A stretch of DNA of 52,125 bases. Origin: Acidimicrobiia bacterium (lineage in GTDB: Bacteria; Actinomycetota; Acidimicrobiia; IMCC26256; DASPTH01). The stretch lies in contig JBBDHW010000002.1 of assembly GCA_040880805.1 (NCBI GenBank), positions 1 through 52,125 on the forward strand, given 5' to 3'. Positions 1-8,275 of this stretch are shown piece by piece; positions within the stretch are counted from its first letter, which is position 1; every line of letters starts with the position of its first letter. The notes under the pieces were generated by a model. The model was not told where the DNA came from. It saw nothing but the letters and a program-made list of their open reading frames with translations, and made no database searches. Made by a program: the position numbers and the translations under genes.

Positions 1-4
1 TGAT

Positions 5-60
5 CATTCGCTCGCTCTCTGCGAGGCGGGATACCCGCCTCGCGGCTGTTCGCTCGCTGG
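5..60 (+). repeat. Family-1 hairpin repeat, copy 1
   Basis: Copy 1 of an intergenic hairpin element found at least eight times in this window. The core at 21-43 is a perfect inverted repeat, GCGAGGCGGG and CCCGCCTCGC, around ATA. TTCGCTCGCT flanks it on both sides (7-16 and 49-58). A following CTCGCTCCGCTCGCT block at 71-85 also occurs beside copy 7 (26757-26771). The first ten bases of the window match the ten bases starting at the helicase stop codon (26687), so a plus-strand gene may end with TGA at 1-3; that is inference. The rest of 1-110 shows no gene. Confidence 0.8.
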
Positions 61-110
61 CGTTCCTCCGCTCGCTCCGCTCGCTACGTCGCCGCGAGCG
101 CCGGACCTGC

Positions 111-869
111 TTACCTCATTGTTGAGCCGCCGTCGACGCTGAGCACCTGGCCGTTGACCCACTCGGCGTCGTCGGACATCAGGAACGCGACGGCCGCGGC
201 GATGTCCGTGGGCTCACCCAACCGCGTGTGCGGCACCCGTGCGAGCACGTGGTTGGCCATCGTCCCCGCCAGCACGGCGGGGGTGAGGATCAGACCCGGC
301 GCGACCGCGTTCGCCCGGATGCCTTCCTTCCCCCATCGCGAGGCGACGTGCCGAGTGAGCGCGGTCAGGCCGCTCTTCGCGATCGCGTACGAGGGCCGTT
401 GCGGTTCGCCGATGAAGGCCGCCGCGGACGCGGTGTAGACGATCGCGCCGCCTCCGCGCGCGACGAGCCGGGGGAGCGCGTGCCGCGTGCACAACACGTG
501 ACCGCGGAGGTTGACCGCGAGCGTGCGGTCGAAGATGTCGAGCGACACCGTCTCGACGTCGGTGTCATGGCCGATCGTGTCAGGGTCGAGTGCGGCCGCG
601 TTGCAATGCAGCAGGTCGAGGCCGCCATATTCGTCGACGGCCGCAGCGATCAGCCGGGCGACCGACTCCTCGTCGGTGATGTCGAACGCGACGTCGACGG
701 CGCGACCACCGGCTTCGGTGATCTGCGCCGCGACCGCGCGCGCCGCGTCCGCGTTCACGTCGCCGACGACAACCGCAACTCCCTCTTCGGCGAGTCGGAC
801 GGACGACGCGGTACCGATCCCGCCCGCGCCACCGGCGACCACTGCAACTTTGTCCGTGAGCCCACGCAT
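111..869 (-). CDS. SDR family NAD(P)-dependent oxidoreductase
   Basis: A 252-residue short-chain dehydrogenase/reductase, the usual length for classical SDRs. The N-terminal Rossmann motif GGAGGIG is followed by an acidic residue at the end of the second strand (VGDVNADAA), the catalytic Ser lies in YTASAAA, the catalytic pair is YAIAK, and the C-terminus ends in the common VDGGSTMR pattern. It should oxidise or reduce a carbonyl/hydroxyl substrate in the cytoplasm; the substrate cannot be told. The ATG at 869 is chosen because it starts MRGLTDKVAVV just before the nucleotide-binding motif; the frame is open further upstream into repeat sequence that is unlikely to be coding. It is divergent from the radical SAM gene. 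Confidence 0.88.
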   Translation of the reverse strand: MRGLTDKVAVVAGGAGGIGTASSVRLAEEGVAVVVGDVNADAARAVAAQITEAGGRAVDVAFDITDEESVARLIAAAVDEYGGLDLLHCNAAALDPDTIGHDTDVETVSLDIFDRTLAVNLRGHVLCTRHALPRLVARGGGAIVYTASAAAFIGEPQRPSYAIAKSGLTALTRHVASRWGKEGIRANAVAPGLILTPAVLAGTMANHVLARVPHTRLGEPTDIAAAVAFLMSDDAEWVNGQVLSVDGGSTMR

Positions 870-888
870 CGCGGCAACGTAGTACCGC

Positions 889-952
889 CTCTCTTTGGTC
901 GCTCGCTGCGTCAAGCGGGCGGGGGTATCCCCCGCCCGTAGCGAGCGACCAA
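889..952 (-). repeat. Family-1 hairpin repeat, copy 2
   Basis: The largest copy of the element, lying between two divergent genes. The outer stem is TTGGTCGCTCGCT (895-907) against AGCGAGCGACCAA (940-952), and the inner stem is GGGCGGGGG (917-925) against CCCCCGCCC (929-937) around TAT. A 19-base stretch at 889-907 is identical to 45015-45033 in copy 8. Its place between divergent starts argues against a simple terminator role. Confidence 0.85.
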
Positions 953-982
953 GGATTTTGGGACTGGTAGGCTGGACTCCAG

Positions 983-2929
983 ATGTCAAACCTGTGGCCA
1001 CGGGTGGAGCCCCTCTTGGCCAGGGTCGAGAAGCCCGCTCGCTACATCGGGATGGAGCGGGGGAGCGTCCAGCCGGAACATCGGCAGCACCTCATTGCCT
1101 GGCTCCTCGTCTATCCCGACACCTACGAAATCGGCCTACCCAACCAGGGGCTCCAGATCCTCTACGAGATCCTGAACGAACGCGACGACGCGGTTGCCGA
1201 ACGCGCCTACGCACCCTGGATCGACATGACCGAGGAGATGCGAAAGGCGTCTGTGCCGCTCTTCTCGGTCGACACCCATCACGACGCCGGCGCGTTCGAC
1301 GTCGTGGCGTTCGGGCTCGCGGCCGAGCTCGTGTACACGAACGTGCTCGAGTGCCTCGACCTCGCGGGGATTCCGGTTCGTGCCGAGGAACGCCGCCCGC
1401 AGCATCCGATCGTCGTCGCCGGAGGGCACTGCGCGTTCAACCCCGAGCCGATGGCCGACTTCGTCGACGCGTTCGTGATCGGCGACGGCGAGGAGGCCGT
1501 CGGCGAGATCAGCGAGATCGTCGGGGAGTGGAAGCGCTCCGGTCGCACCACTCGGGAGGGCGTGCTGCGCGAGCTCGCGACGATCCCCGGCGTGTACGTC
1601 CCCGCGATGTACGAGGTCGACTACGACGGCGAGTTCATTCGTTCGATCCGTCCCCGCTTCCCCGACGTGGCCGAGCGCGTCGAAAAGCGCACCGTCGCCG
1701 ATCTCGCCGAGTGGCCGTATCCGAAGCAGCAGCTCGTTCCGTTGATCGAGGTGGTGCACGACCGGCTGAACGTCGAAGTGTTCCGCGGATGCACGCGCGG
1801 CTGCCGCTTCTGTCAGGCAGGGATGATCACACGTCCCGTGCGCGAGCGGCCGGCGGAGCAGGTTCGAACGATGGTGCGCGACGGCCTTCGCCGCACTGGT
1901 TACGACGAAGTCGCGCTCACGTCGCTGTCCACCGCCGACTTCTCGGGCATCGACGGGTTGGTCGCGGGGCTCGTGAACGAGCAGGAGGGCTGTGGCAACG
2001 TCAGCCTCTCGCTGCCGTCGCTGCGGGTCGACGCGTTCACGGTTGGGATCGCGAGCGAGATCCAGAAGATTCGACGCACCGGGCTCACGTTCGCGCCCGA
2101 AGGCGGAACGTGGCGGATCCGGCAGGTGATCAACAAGCTCATCACCGACGACGATCTCTACGCCGCGGTCGACGGCGCGTTCTCTCAGGGCTGGCAGCGA
2201 GTGAAGCTCTACTTCCTCACCGGCGTCCCCACCGAGGCCGACGCCGACACCCTCGGCATCGCGGAACTCGCGCGTGAGGTCGTCGCCATCGGCCGGAAGT
2301 ACACCAAGAAAGCCAGTTGCACGGCGTCGGTCGGTGGGTTCGTGCCCAAGCCGCACACGCCCTTCCAGTGGTTCGGCCAGAACTCCGTTGCGGAGTTGCA
2401 GCGGAAGGTGAATCTGCTGCGCGACTCGCTCAGACGGTCGGGTGCGCAGATCCGGTGGCACGACCCCGCAGCCACGTTTGCCGAGGGCATCGCGAGCCGG
2501 GGTGACCGGCGGATCGGACGCGTGATCGAACGCGTGTGGCGGCACGGAGGCACGTTCCAGGAGTGGAGCGAACGCTTCGACCTGGCGCGCTGGCTCGACG
2601 CGATGGCCGCCGAGGGCCTCGATCCCGACTGGTACGTCACGAGACACCGCACCCGCGACGAGATCCTGCCGTGGGACCACATCGCGGCCGGCCTGCACCG
2701 CGACTTCCTGTGGGACGACTGGCAGGCGGCCCTGCACGAGCACGGGCTCCCCGACTGCCGGTGGACGCCGTGCTACGACTGCGGGGTGTGCACCGGATAC
2801 GCCCTCGAGCACGTGGTGGCCTCCGGCGTGCCACCGGCCGGGGGCAGCCAGGGCACCGGCCAGGGCCTCTCGTTCGGTGCGGGCACGGTTGCCATGCCCG
2901 TGCCCGTGACGATCGGGGGCCCCAGATGA
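983..2929 (+). CDS. TIGR03960-type B12-binding-like radical SAM protein
   Basis: A 648-residue radical SAM protein. The N-terminal half resembles the B12-binding-like region of this family (VYPDTYEIGLPNQG near residue 48). The iron-sulfur/SAM motif C270-x3-C274-x2-C277 lies in FRGCTRGCRFCQAG. The C-terminal part has another cysteine cluster, CYDCGVC. Together with the next gene it forms the TIGR03960/TIGR03936 pair, which is conserved upstream of rne, rplU and rpmA in many bacteria; the biochemical role is not known to me. A -10-like TAGGCT at 968-973 precedes the ATG by nine bases. Family assignment is strong, function is open. Confidence 0.92.
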   Translation: MSNLWPRVEPLLARVEKPARYIGMERGSVQPEHRQHLIAWLLVYPDTYEIGLPNQGLQILYEILNERDDAVAERAYAPWIDMTEEMRKASVPLFSVDTHHDAGAFDVVAFGLAAELVYTNVLECLDLAGIPVRAEERRPQHPIVVAGGHCAFNPEPMADFVDAFVIGDGEEAVGEISEIVGEWKRSGRTTREGVLRELATIPGVYVPAMYEVDYDGEFIRSIRPRFPDVAERVEKRTVADLAEWPYPKQQLVPLIEVVHDRLNVEVFRGCTRGCRFCQAGMITRPVRERPAEQVRTMVRDGLRRTGYDEVALTSLSTADFSGIDGLVAGLVNEQEGCGNVSLSLPSLRVDAFTVGIASEIQKIRRTGLTFAPEGGTWRIRQVINKLITDDDLYAAVDGAFSQGWQRVKLYFLTGVPTEADADTLGIAELAREVVAIGRKYTKKASCTASVGGFVPKPHTPFQWFGQNSVAELQRKVNLLRDSLRRSGAQIRWHDPAATFAEGIASRGDRRIGRVIERVWRHGGTFQEWSERFDLARWLDAMAAEGLDPDWYVTRHRTRDEILPWDHIAAGLHRDFLWDDWQAALHEHGLPDCRWTPCYDCGVCTGYALEHVVASGVPPAGGSQGTGQGLSFGAGTVAMPVPVTIGGPR

Positions 2930-2942
2930 AGGGCACCGCCCA

Positions 2943-3686
2943 ATGAAGGGCTCGGAAGGCTTCCCGGTGCGGCTGCGCTTCACGAAGCGTGGGAAGGTGC
3001 GGTTCGTGTCGCACCGCGATGTCGCCCGCGCCTTCGAGCGGGCGTTCCGCATCGAGCAGCTTCCGCTCGCGTTCACCCTCGGCTTCGCGCCGCGCCCCAA
3101 GGTGAGCTTCGGTCTCGCGCTCTCGGTCGGTCACGAGAGCGACGCCGAGTACCTCGACTTCGAGTTGCGCGAGGTGATCGACGCCGAGGGTTTGCCGGGC
3201 CCGATTTCCGACGCACTGCCCGAGGGCATAGAGGTCACCGGTGCGGCCGGGCTCGTCGACCGCGCCCCCGCCCTCCAGGAGTCGGTGACCCTCGTCGAGT
3301 ACCGGCTCACCGCGTGCGATGCCGACGACCGGATCGTCGGTACCGATCGGCTGCAACTGGCTGTCGGCCGTGCGCTTGCGAGCCCCGCGCTTCCGGTCAC
3401 GCGTACCCGCAAGGGCCGCGAGAGCACCGACGACATCAAACCTGCCATTCGCACCATTGAGCTCAGCTGCGACGAAGAGGGTCTCCCCGCACTCGAGCTC
3501 ACGCTGTCAACGCAATCCCGCGGCGCCCGTCCCCGTGAGGTGCTCGACGCCCTCTCCGGAGACGGCATCGTCCTCACCGAGCGCCGCGTGCTCCGAACTG
3601 CACAATGGATCGAGCGCGACGGCGCGCGGTTGGAACCGCTGGAAGCCGACGTGCTCGCGCGCGCCCAGGAGGCGCGCGCATCATGA
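2943..3686 (+). CDS. TIGR03936 family radical SAM-associated protein (DUF2344)
   Basis: A 247-residue protein starting 13 bases after the radical SAM gene. The N-terminal signature RFTKRGKVRFVSHRD and the following FAPRPKVSFG are typical of DUF2344 proteins, which occur either as separate partners of TIGR03960 radical SAM proteins or fused to them. There is no signal peptide or membrane segment. The tandem layout with RNase E/G, L21 and L27 suggests a link to RNA or ribosome metabolism, but this is inferred from context only. Confidence 0.88.
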   Translation: MKGSEGFPVRLRFTKRGKVRFVSHRDVARAFERAFRIEQLPLAFTLGFAPRPKVSFGLALSVGHESDAEYLDFELREVIDAEGLPGPISDALPEGIEVTGAAGLVDRAPALQESVTLVEYRLTACDADDRIVGTDRLQLAVGRALASPALPVTRTRKGRESTDDIKPAIRTIELSCDEEGLPALELTLSTQSRGARPREVLDALSGDGIVLTERRVLRTAQWIERDGARLEPLEADVLARAQEARAS

Positions 3687-3698
3687 GAGAAGGAATCG

Positions 3699-5654
3699 AT
3701 GTCCGACGACACCATCCCGGAGGCCGAAGAGGCTTCCAGCCCCGTGGACACGCCGAGCGCGTCCTCAGCCGATGGCGTGCCCGGTGAGCGCACCAACAGC
3801 CCCGACGGCGACCAGCCGCCTCGCCCACGTCGTCGGCGCGGCTCGCGCGGCGGACGCAACCGTCGCAAGAAGCCTGCGTCCGTAACTGCCGGCTCCGACG
3901 AGGCCGCGCGTCCCGCCGGGTTCGTTCCGCACGACTACACCGACGCAGCGGCCGATCGTGGCCTCACCACCGAAGACGTCGCCGACGTCGCGCGGGAGGA
4001 GGCCGGGCTCCCGGCACCGCCCCTCGTACCCCAAATTGGTGAGAGCAGGATCGGCGAGAGCCGGCCCGCGCCCGGCGAGGCGCGGCCGAGGATCGGCGAC
4101 ACCCGGCCGGCTCCGGCCCCGGCGGCCGTCGCCGGCCCAGGGAAGAAGCGTCGCCGCCGCGGGGGCGGCCGCGGCCGCGGACGCGGGACCGGAACCGGCG
4201 ACGGGAACGGCGACGGGAACGGCGGCGGGAACGGGAACGTCCCCAAGGCCACCGGAGGCGCGGCCCCCGTCGATGACGTCATCCGCGCCGATCTCGGCAT
4301 GGGGGAGCCGCCCGCGCTCGATCTCGACGACGACGTCCTCGAGCGCCGCCGCGGCCGCACCCGCAAGGGGCGCCCGGCGGGCCGCTACCTCATGTGCGTG
4401 CACGTGCTCGAAGGCGGACACACCCACATCGCGGTCCTGGAGGGCCGGAACCTCGTCGAGCACACCCTCGCGACACCTACGGGCAACGAGTCGATCGACG
4501 GCAACATCTACCTCGGCCGCGTACAGAACGTGCTCCCCGGTATGGAAGCCGCCTTCGTCGATATCAGCACACCGAAAAACGGCGTGCTGTACCGCGGCGA
4601 CGTCGCGTTCGACGCCAGCGACGTGGACGGTGGCGGCAGGCCGAAGATCGAGCGCATGCTCAAGAACGGGCAGTCGGTCGTCGTGCAGGTCACGAAGAAC
4701 CCGATCGCGCACAAGGGCGCGCGTCTCACGCAAGAGGTGAGCCTCGCCGGTCGGTTCCTCGTGATGGTGCCGGGTGAGCCCGAGACCTACGGGATCTCGA
4801 AGCGCCTGCCCGACGACGAGCGCAAGCGACTCCGCCGAATCCTCGATGCGCTGCGTCCTGCCGACGCGGGGCTGATCGTGCGCACCGCGGCCGAGGGTGC
4901 GACCCGCGAGGAGCTCGAGCGCGACGTGCAGCGGTTGCGCAACCAGTGGGAGCAGATCTCGGCGCTCGCGGCGAAGTCGAAGGCGGCGAAGCTGCTCTAC
5001 CAGGAGCCCGATCTCGTGCTCCGCTTGATCCGGGAAGAGTTCACGAAGGAGTACCGAGGGATCGTCATCGACGACCGGGCCCTCTACGAGGAGACGCGCT
5101 CGTACGTCGAGGCCATCGCACCCGAGCTCGCCGATCGCGTGGAGTTCTACGACGTCGAGGAGGAGGGACTCCCGATCTTCGAGCGGTCCCACATCTCCGA
5201 GCAGCTCATGAAGGCGCTCGACCGGAAGGTGTGGCTGCCGTCGGGTGGTTCGCTCGTGATCGAGCGCACCGAAGCGCTCACCGTGATCGACGTGAACACG
5301 GGCAAGAACGTCGGCCGCACGAACCTCGAGGAGACCGTGTTCCGCAACAACCTCGAGGCGGCCGAGGAGGTCGCCCGCCAGCTCCGGCTGCGCGACATCG
5401 GCGGGATCATCGTGATCGACTTCATCGACATGGAGATCAGGAACAACCGCGACGAGGTGATGCGCGTGTTCCGTGACGCTCTCGGGCGCGACAAGACCCG
5501 CACTCAGGCCTTCGACATGTCGGAGCTCGGCCTCGTCGAGATGACGCGGAAGCGGATCTCGGAGGGGCTCGTCGAGTCGTTCAGCGAGACCTGCCCCACC
5601 TGCCACGGCCGGGGCTTCTTGCTCGACGAGTCGCTGCTCCGATCGATGGACTAG
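3699..5654 (+). CDS. rng: Ribonuclease E/G family endoribonuclease
   Basis: A 651-residue Rne/Rng endonuclease for mRNA decay and rRNA processing. The first ~220 residues are low-complexity and charged, with arginine/lysine patches, Gly-Asn-Asp repeats and an IGESR/IGDTR repeat. An S1-like RNA-binding region follows (GNIYLGRVQNVLPGMEAAFVDI near residue 267). The two metal-binding aspartates are visible in LTVIDVNTGKN (~530) and IVIDFIDM (~574). The Zn-link motif CPTCHGRG is at ~632. The catalytic core is complete and the C-terminus stops soon after the Zn-link, so any scaffold tail is N-terminal, as in other actinobacterial enzymes. An AAGGA-type ribosome site precedes the ATG. Confidence 0.93.
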   Translation: MSDDTIPEAEEASSPVDTPSASSADGVPGERTNSPDGDQPPRPRRRRGSRGGRNRRKKPASVTAGSDEAARPAGFVPHDYTDAAADRGLTTEDVADVAREEAGLPAPPLVPQIGESRIGESRPAPGEARPRIGDTRPAPAPAAVAGPGKKRRRRGGGRGRGRGTGTGDGNGDGNGGGNGNVPKATGGAAPVDDVIRADLGMGEPPALDLDDDVLERRRGRTRKGRPAGRYLMCVHVLEGGHTHIAVLEGRNLVEHTLATPTGNESIDGNIYLGRVQNVLPGMEAAFVDISTPKNGVLYRGDVAFDASDVDGGGRPKIERMLKNGQSVVVQVTKNPIAHKGARLTQEVSLAGRFLVMVPGEPETYGISKRLPDDERKRLRRILDALRPADAGLIVRTAAEGATREELERDVQRLRNQWEQISALAAKSKAAKLLYQEPDLVLRLIREEFTKEYRGIVIDDRALYEETRSYVEAIAPELADRVEFYDVEEEGLPIFERSHISEQLMKALDRKVWLPSGGSLVIERTEALTVIDVNTGKNVGRTNLEETVFRNNLEAAEEVARQLRLRDIGGIIVIDFIDMEIRNNRDEVMRVFRDALGRDKTRTQAFDMSELGLVEMTRKRISEGLVESFSETCPTCHGRGFLLDESLLRSMD

Positions 5655-5696
5655 AGTTCGGGCCTTCCTGGCACGTTCTGAGGGGTTTCCCGCGCC

Positions 5697-6077
5697 ATGT
5701 ACGCAGTGATCAAGACCGGCGGCAAGCAGTACCGGGTCGAGAAGGGCGAGCGGCTGGAGGTCGAGCTCGTGGGTGCCGACGACGGTGCCCAGCTCGAGCT
5801 CACGCCCGTCCTGCTCGTCGACGGCGACAAGGTCCTGGCCACACGCCACGAGTTGGCGAACGCCGTCGTGAAGGCCAAGGTCGTCGGCGCGACGCGCGGC
5901 CCGAAGATCGACGGGTTCATCTACAAGCCCAAGAGCAACAACCGCCGGCGCTACGGCCACCGCCAGGATCTGTCGGTGCTCGAGATCACCGCGATCAACA
6001 AGGGCCGGGCACGGTCACGGTCAACGCCGGCCGCGGCCGCGGCCGATGACGCTCCCGAGCCCGGTGAGGAGGACTGA
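5697..6077 (+). CDS. rplU: 50S ribosomal protein L21
   Basis: A 126-residue L21 with the characteristic start [18 protein letters not shown] and the [21 protein letters not shown] segment that contacts 23S rRNA. It is about 20 residues longer than the usual ~103 because of an acidic, alanine-rich tail ([15 protein letters not shown]). The stop codon overlaps the rpmA start by one base (TGATG), which implies translational coupling. Confidence 0.97.
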   Translation: MYAVIKTGGKQYRVEKGERLEVELVGADDGAQLELTPVLLVDGDKVLATRHELANAVVKAKVVGATRGPKIDGFIYKPKSNNRRRYGHRQDLSVLEITAINKGRARSRSTPAAAAADDAPEPGEED

Positions 6078-6331
6078 TGTCGAAGAAGAAGGGCGCGGCA
6101 TCGTCACGAAACGGCCGCGACTCCAACGCGCAACGCCTCGGTGTGAAGGTCTACAGCGGAACGTCGGTGCATGCGGGCACGATCATCGTGCGTCAGCGCG
6201 GCACGAGGTTCCATCCCGGTGAGAACGTGGGCAAGGGCTGCGACGACACGCTGTTCGCCAAGTCGCACGGTGTCGTGAAGTTCGGCTACCGCAAAGGCCG
6301 CAAACTCGTCGACATCATTCCGTCGAGTTAG
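6077..6331 (+). CDS. rpmA: 50S ribosomal protein L27
   Basis: An 84-residue L27 with the near-invariant block [16 protein letters not shown]. The N-terminus begins MSKKKGAAS, without the cleavable extension seen in Firmicutes. It ends sharing four bases with the convergent amidohydrolase stop. In many genomes obgE follows directly; here three accessory genes intervene. Confidence 0.97.
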   Translation: MSKKKGAASSRNGRDSNAQRLGVKVYSGTSVHAGTIIVRQRGTRFHPGENVGKGCDDTLFAKSHGVVKFGYRKGRKLVDIIPSS

Positions 6332-7524
6332 GCGACTTCCGGGCCGACCCCGGCGGCGATCGGGGCGAGCTGGTCCAGGTCGAAGCCGTAGACGCGAGCG
6401 GCGTTGCCGCCCAGGACCTTGTCGACGTCGGCGCGCGGCATCCCTACGATGCCATCGGCGATTCGGTCCTTGCTGTGCGGCCACGTTCCTTCGAAGTGCG
6501 GGTAGTCGGAACCCCACATGAGGTTGTCGATCCCGACCTGGTCGTGCACGCGGCGGTCGCCGAGCCCCCCGTTCACAAAGCATTGCCGGTGCCAGTACTC
6601 GATCGGCTTCAGCGGTAGGTCGTCACGCAAGTAGGTGAAGTGATCCATGCCGTGGATCATGTCCATCGTGTCGAGCACGTCGGGCACCCACGTCGCACCC
6701 TGTTCGACCAGGGCGAACTTCAGTGTCGGGTGACGTTCGAAGACCCCGGCCCAGAGCAGGTACCAGAGCGGCCGGTGCGCGAACCACAGCACTTCGGTCA
6801 TGAAGATGCCCATCGCGCCCGGTAGGTCGAAGTCGTACACCGGGCTGTCGCCCGAATGGACGTTGACGGGCTGCTCGAGCTCCGCGCACGTCTGCCAGAT
6901 CGGCTCGTAACGCGGATGGTTGTACGGCGGCAGCTCACCGGTGCTCGCCGGCAGCAAGATTCCGCCGCGCAGTCCTGCGTCTTTCGCCCAGCGGATCTCC
7001 TCGACTGCGCGGTCGATGTTGTCGAGGTCGACGAGCGCCACGCCCGCGTGGCGGGCCGGGTCGTGGGAGCACAGGTCGGCGAGCCAGCGGTTGTAGGCGT
7101 GCAGGCCGGCGGCACGCAGCCCGGCGCGCTGGCTCTCCGCGAACGGGGGGCTGTCGTTGACCTTCTGCAGCCCGCCGGGGAAGAGCACGTCGCCGACGCA
7201 GCCGTCGGCCTCGAGTTCCTTCAGCCGAAGCGTCGGGTCCCACGAGCCGGTCGACGCGTTTCCGATCACGGTGCTCTCGACCGCGTGGCCTCGCTCCTCC
7301 TTGGCCTGGCTCTGCACCTCTTGCGTGAACAGACGGTCGGCGAGGTCGGGCAAGTCGTCGGCGGCTGCAGCCTCGGCGTCGGCCGCGAGCGCGGTCTCGA
7401 ACGGCTGCCGGTACTCGGGGTCGAGGTACGGCAGGTACTCGGCCTGCGGGGCACCGGTGTGGGTGTCGGCGGAGATCACGAGGAGACGAGCCACTTGCCT
7501 GTCCTTTTTGGGCGAGTAACGCAT
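6328..7524 (-). CDS. Amidohydrolase family protein (amidohydrolase 2/ACMSD-like)
   Basis: A 398-residue TIM-barrel metal-dependent hydrolase or decarboxylase. The N-terminal SADTHTG corresponds to the first metal-ligand strand, NVHSGDS supplies a histidine in the middle, and [14 protein letters not shown] near the C-terminus holds the conserved aspartate and family signature. The long insert after DPEYRQPFE is typical of a mycobacterial/acidimicrobial subgroup of unknown substrate. The ATG at 7524 is chosen because a -10-like TATCAT lies six bases upstream; the frame remains open upstream but would run through the divergent promoter region. The divergent TetR regulator probably controls it. 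Confidence 0.85.
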   Translation of the reverse strand: MRYSPKKDRQVARLLVISADTHTGAPQAEYLPYLDPEYRQPFETALAADAEAAAADDLPDLADRLFTQEVQSQAKEERGHAVESTVIGNASTGSWDPTLRLKELEADGCVGDVLFPGGLQKVNDSPPFAESQRAGLRAAGLHAYNRWLADLCSHDPARHAGVALVDLDNIDRAVEEIRWAKDAGLRGGILLPASTGELPPYNHPRYEPIWQTCAELEQPVNVHSGDSPVYDFDLPGAMGIFMTEVLWFAHRPLWYLLWAGVFERHPTLKFALVEQGATWVPDVLDTMDMIHGMDHFTYLRDDLPLKPIEYWHRQCFVNGGLGDRRVHDQVGIDNLMWGSDYPHFEGTWPHSKDRIADGIVGMPRADVDKVLGGNAARVYGFDLDQLAPIAAGVGPEVA

Positions 7525-7609
7525 GTGTCGATGATAACAGCACTCGACTGTCGTGACCTCGGCCAGCCTTTGGCCAGTGGAGTCGCCGTTGGATGGCACA
7601 ATGCAGCGC
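7525..7609. promoter_or_regulatory. Divergent promoter region between amidohydrolase and TetR genes
   Basis: On the minus strand TATCAT (plus positions 7531-7536) sits six bases before the amidohydrolase ATG. On the plus strand CACAAT (7597-7602) sits seven bases before the proposed TetR GTG. Both spacings fit leaderless transcripts. No clear -35 hexamers or palindromic operator were found. Confidence 0.45.
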
Positions 7610-8275
7610 GTGAGCATTCCCGAGACCGCGCAGGACTGGCGCGAGACGGTGGCGGCCAGGTCCGCCGAGCCCATCGGTCGTCGAGCCGGCGAGCGCGCCG
7701 TCGCGCAAGCGGAGCGGATCGTGGAGGCGGCGTGGGTCGTCTGGGACGAGGCGCCCACCGGCGAGTTCACCCTCGAGCAGGTTGCGGCGCGAGCGCGGGT
7801 GTCGCTGCGGACGATCTACCGGTACTTCCCGAGCAAGGACGAGCTGCTGCTCGCGGTGTTCGCCGATCGCGTGCAAGCGGGCGCGGCGTGGCTGCGGGAC
7901 CACGTGGGTCCGGAATCCGACCCGAAGAAGCGGCTCGAGCTGATGGTCACCGGCCTCTTTCGCGCGTCTATCGATCGCGGCGGGGTGTCCTTCATGGCCG
8001 CGATGAGCGGCGAAGTCGACAGGCTGGGCGCGAGTACACCGGTCGCGGTCTCCGCCGCGCTCGAGCCCCTCGTCGCGTTGTTTGCCGCGGAGCTCGACGC
8101 CGCAGTCGCTGCCGGTGTCGTAGAGCCCGTCGACCCGCGCGACGCGCCGCTGCTGCTCCAACTCGTGATGGCAGGCGTCGGTCAACACCTGCGCGCCGGC
8201 GGCTCGGCCGACAGAGACGCGGAACATCTCTGGCGCTTCTGCGCGCGCGCTGTCGGTTTACGAGAGCGCAACTGA
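7610..8275 (+). CDS. TetR/AcrR family transcriptional regulator
   Basis: A 221-residue regulator. The N-terminal helix-turn-helix is clear: FTLEQVAARARVSLRTIYRYFPSKDELLLAVF, which matches the TetR recognition-helix pattern. The C-terminal ligand and dimerisation half is alanine-rich with no recognisable subfamily. The GTG at 7610 (MSIPETAQDW) is preferred because of the -10-like box seven bases upstream; an in-frame ATG lies three codons earlier at 7601. It is divergent from the amidohydrolase, the classic position for a local repressor. Its 3' end overlaps the convergent solute-binding protein gene by 18 bases. Confidence 0.87.
   Translation: MSIPETAQDWRETVAARSAEPIGRRAGERAVAQAERIVEAAWVVWDEAPTGEFTLEQVAARARVSLRTIYRYFPSKDELLLAVFADRVQAGAAWLRDHVGPESDPKKRLELMVTGLFRASIDRGGVSFMAAMSGEVDRLGASTPVAVSAALEPLVALFAAELDAAVAAGVVEPVDPRDAPLLLQLVMAGVGQHLRAGGSADRDAEHLWRFCARAVGLRERN

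Noticed and set aside
889-952. Reading hairpin copy 2 and its relatives as intrinsic terminators
   Set aside because: No T-tract follows the stems, and copies 2 and 8 lie between divergently transcribed genes, where no transcript ends.
1136-3100. A 654-codon open frame antisense to the radical SAM gene
   Set aside because: Long antisense frames are expected at this GC content; its translation has no motif and the sense strand encodes a conserved protein.
3765-5960. A 731-codon open frame antisense to RNase E/G and rplU
   Set aside because: It runs across two conserved genes and is rich in Arg, His and Val in the way shadow frames are; no domain was recognised.
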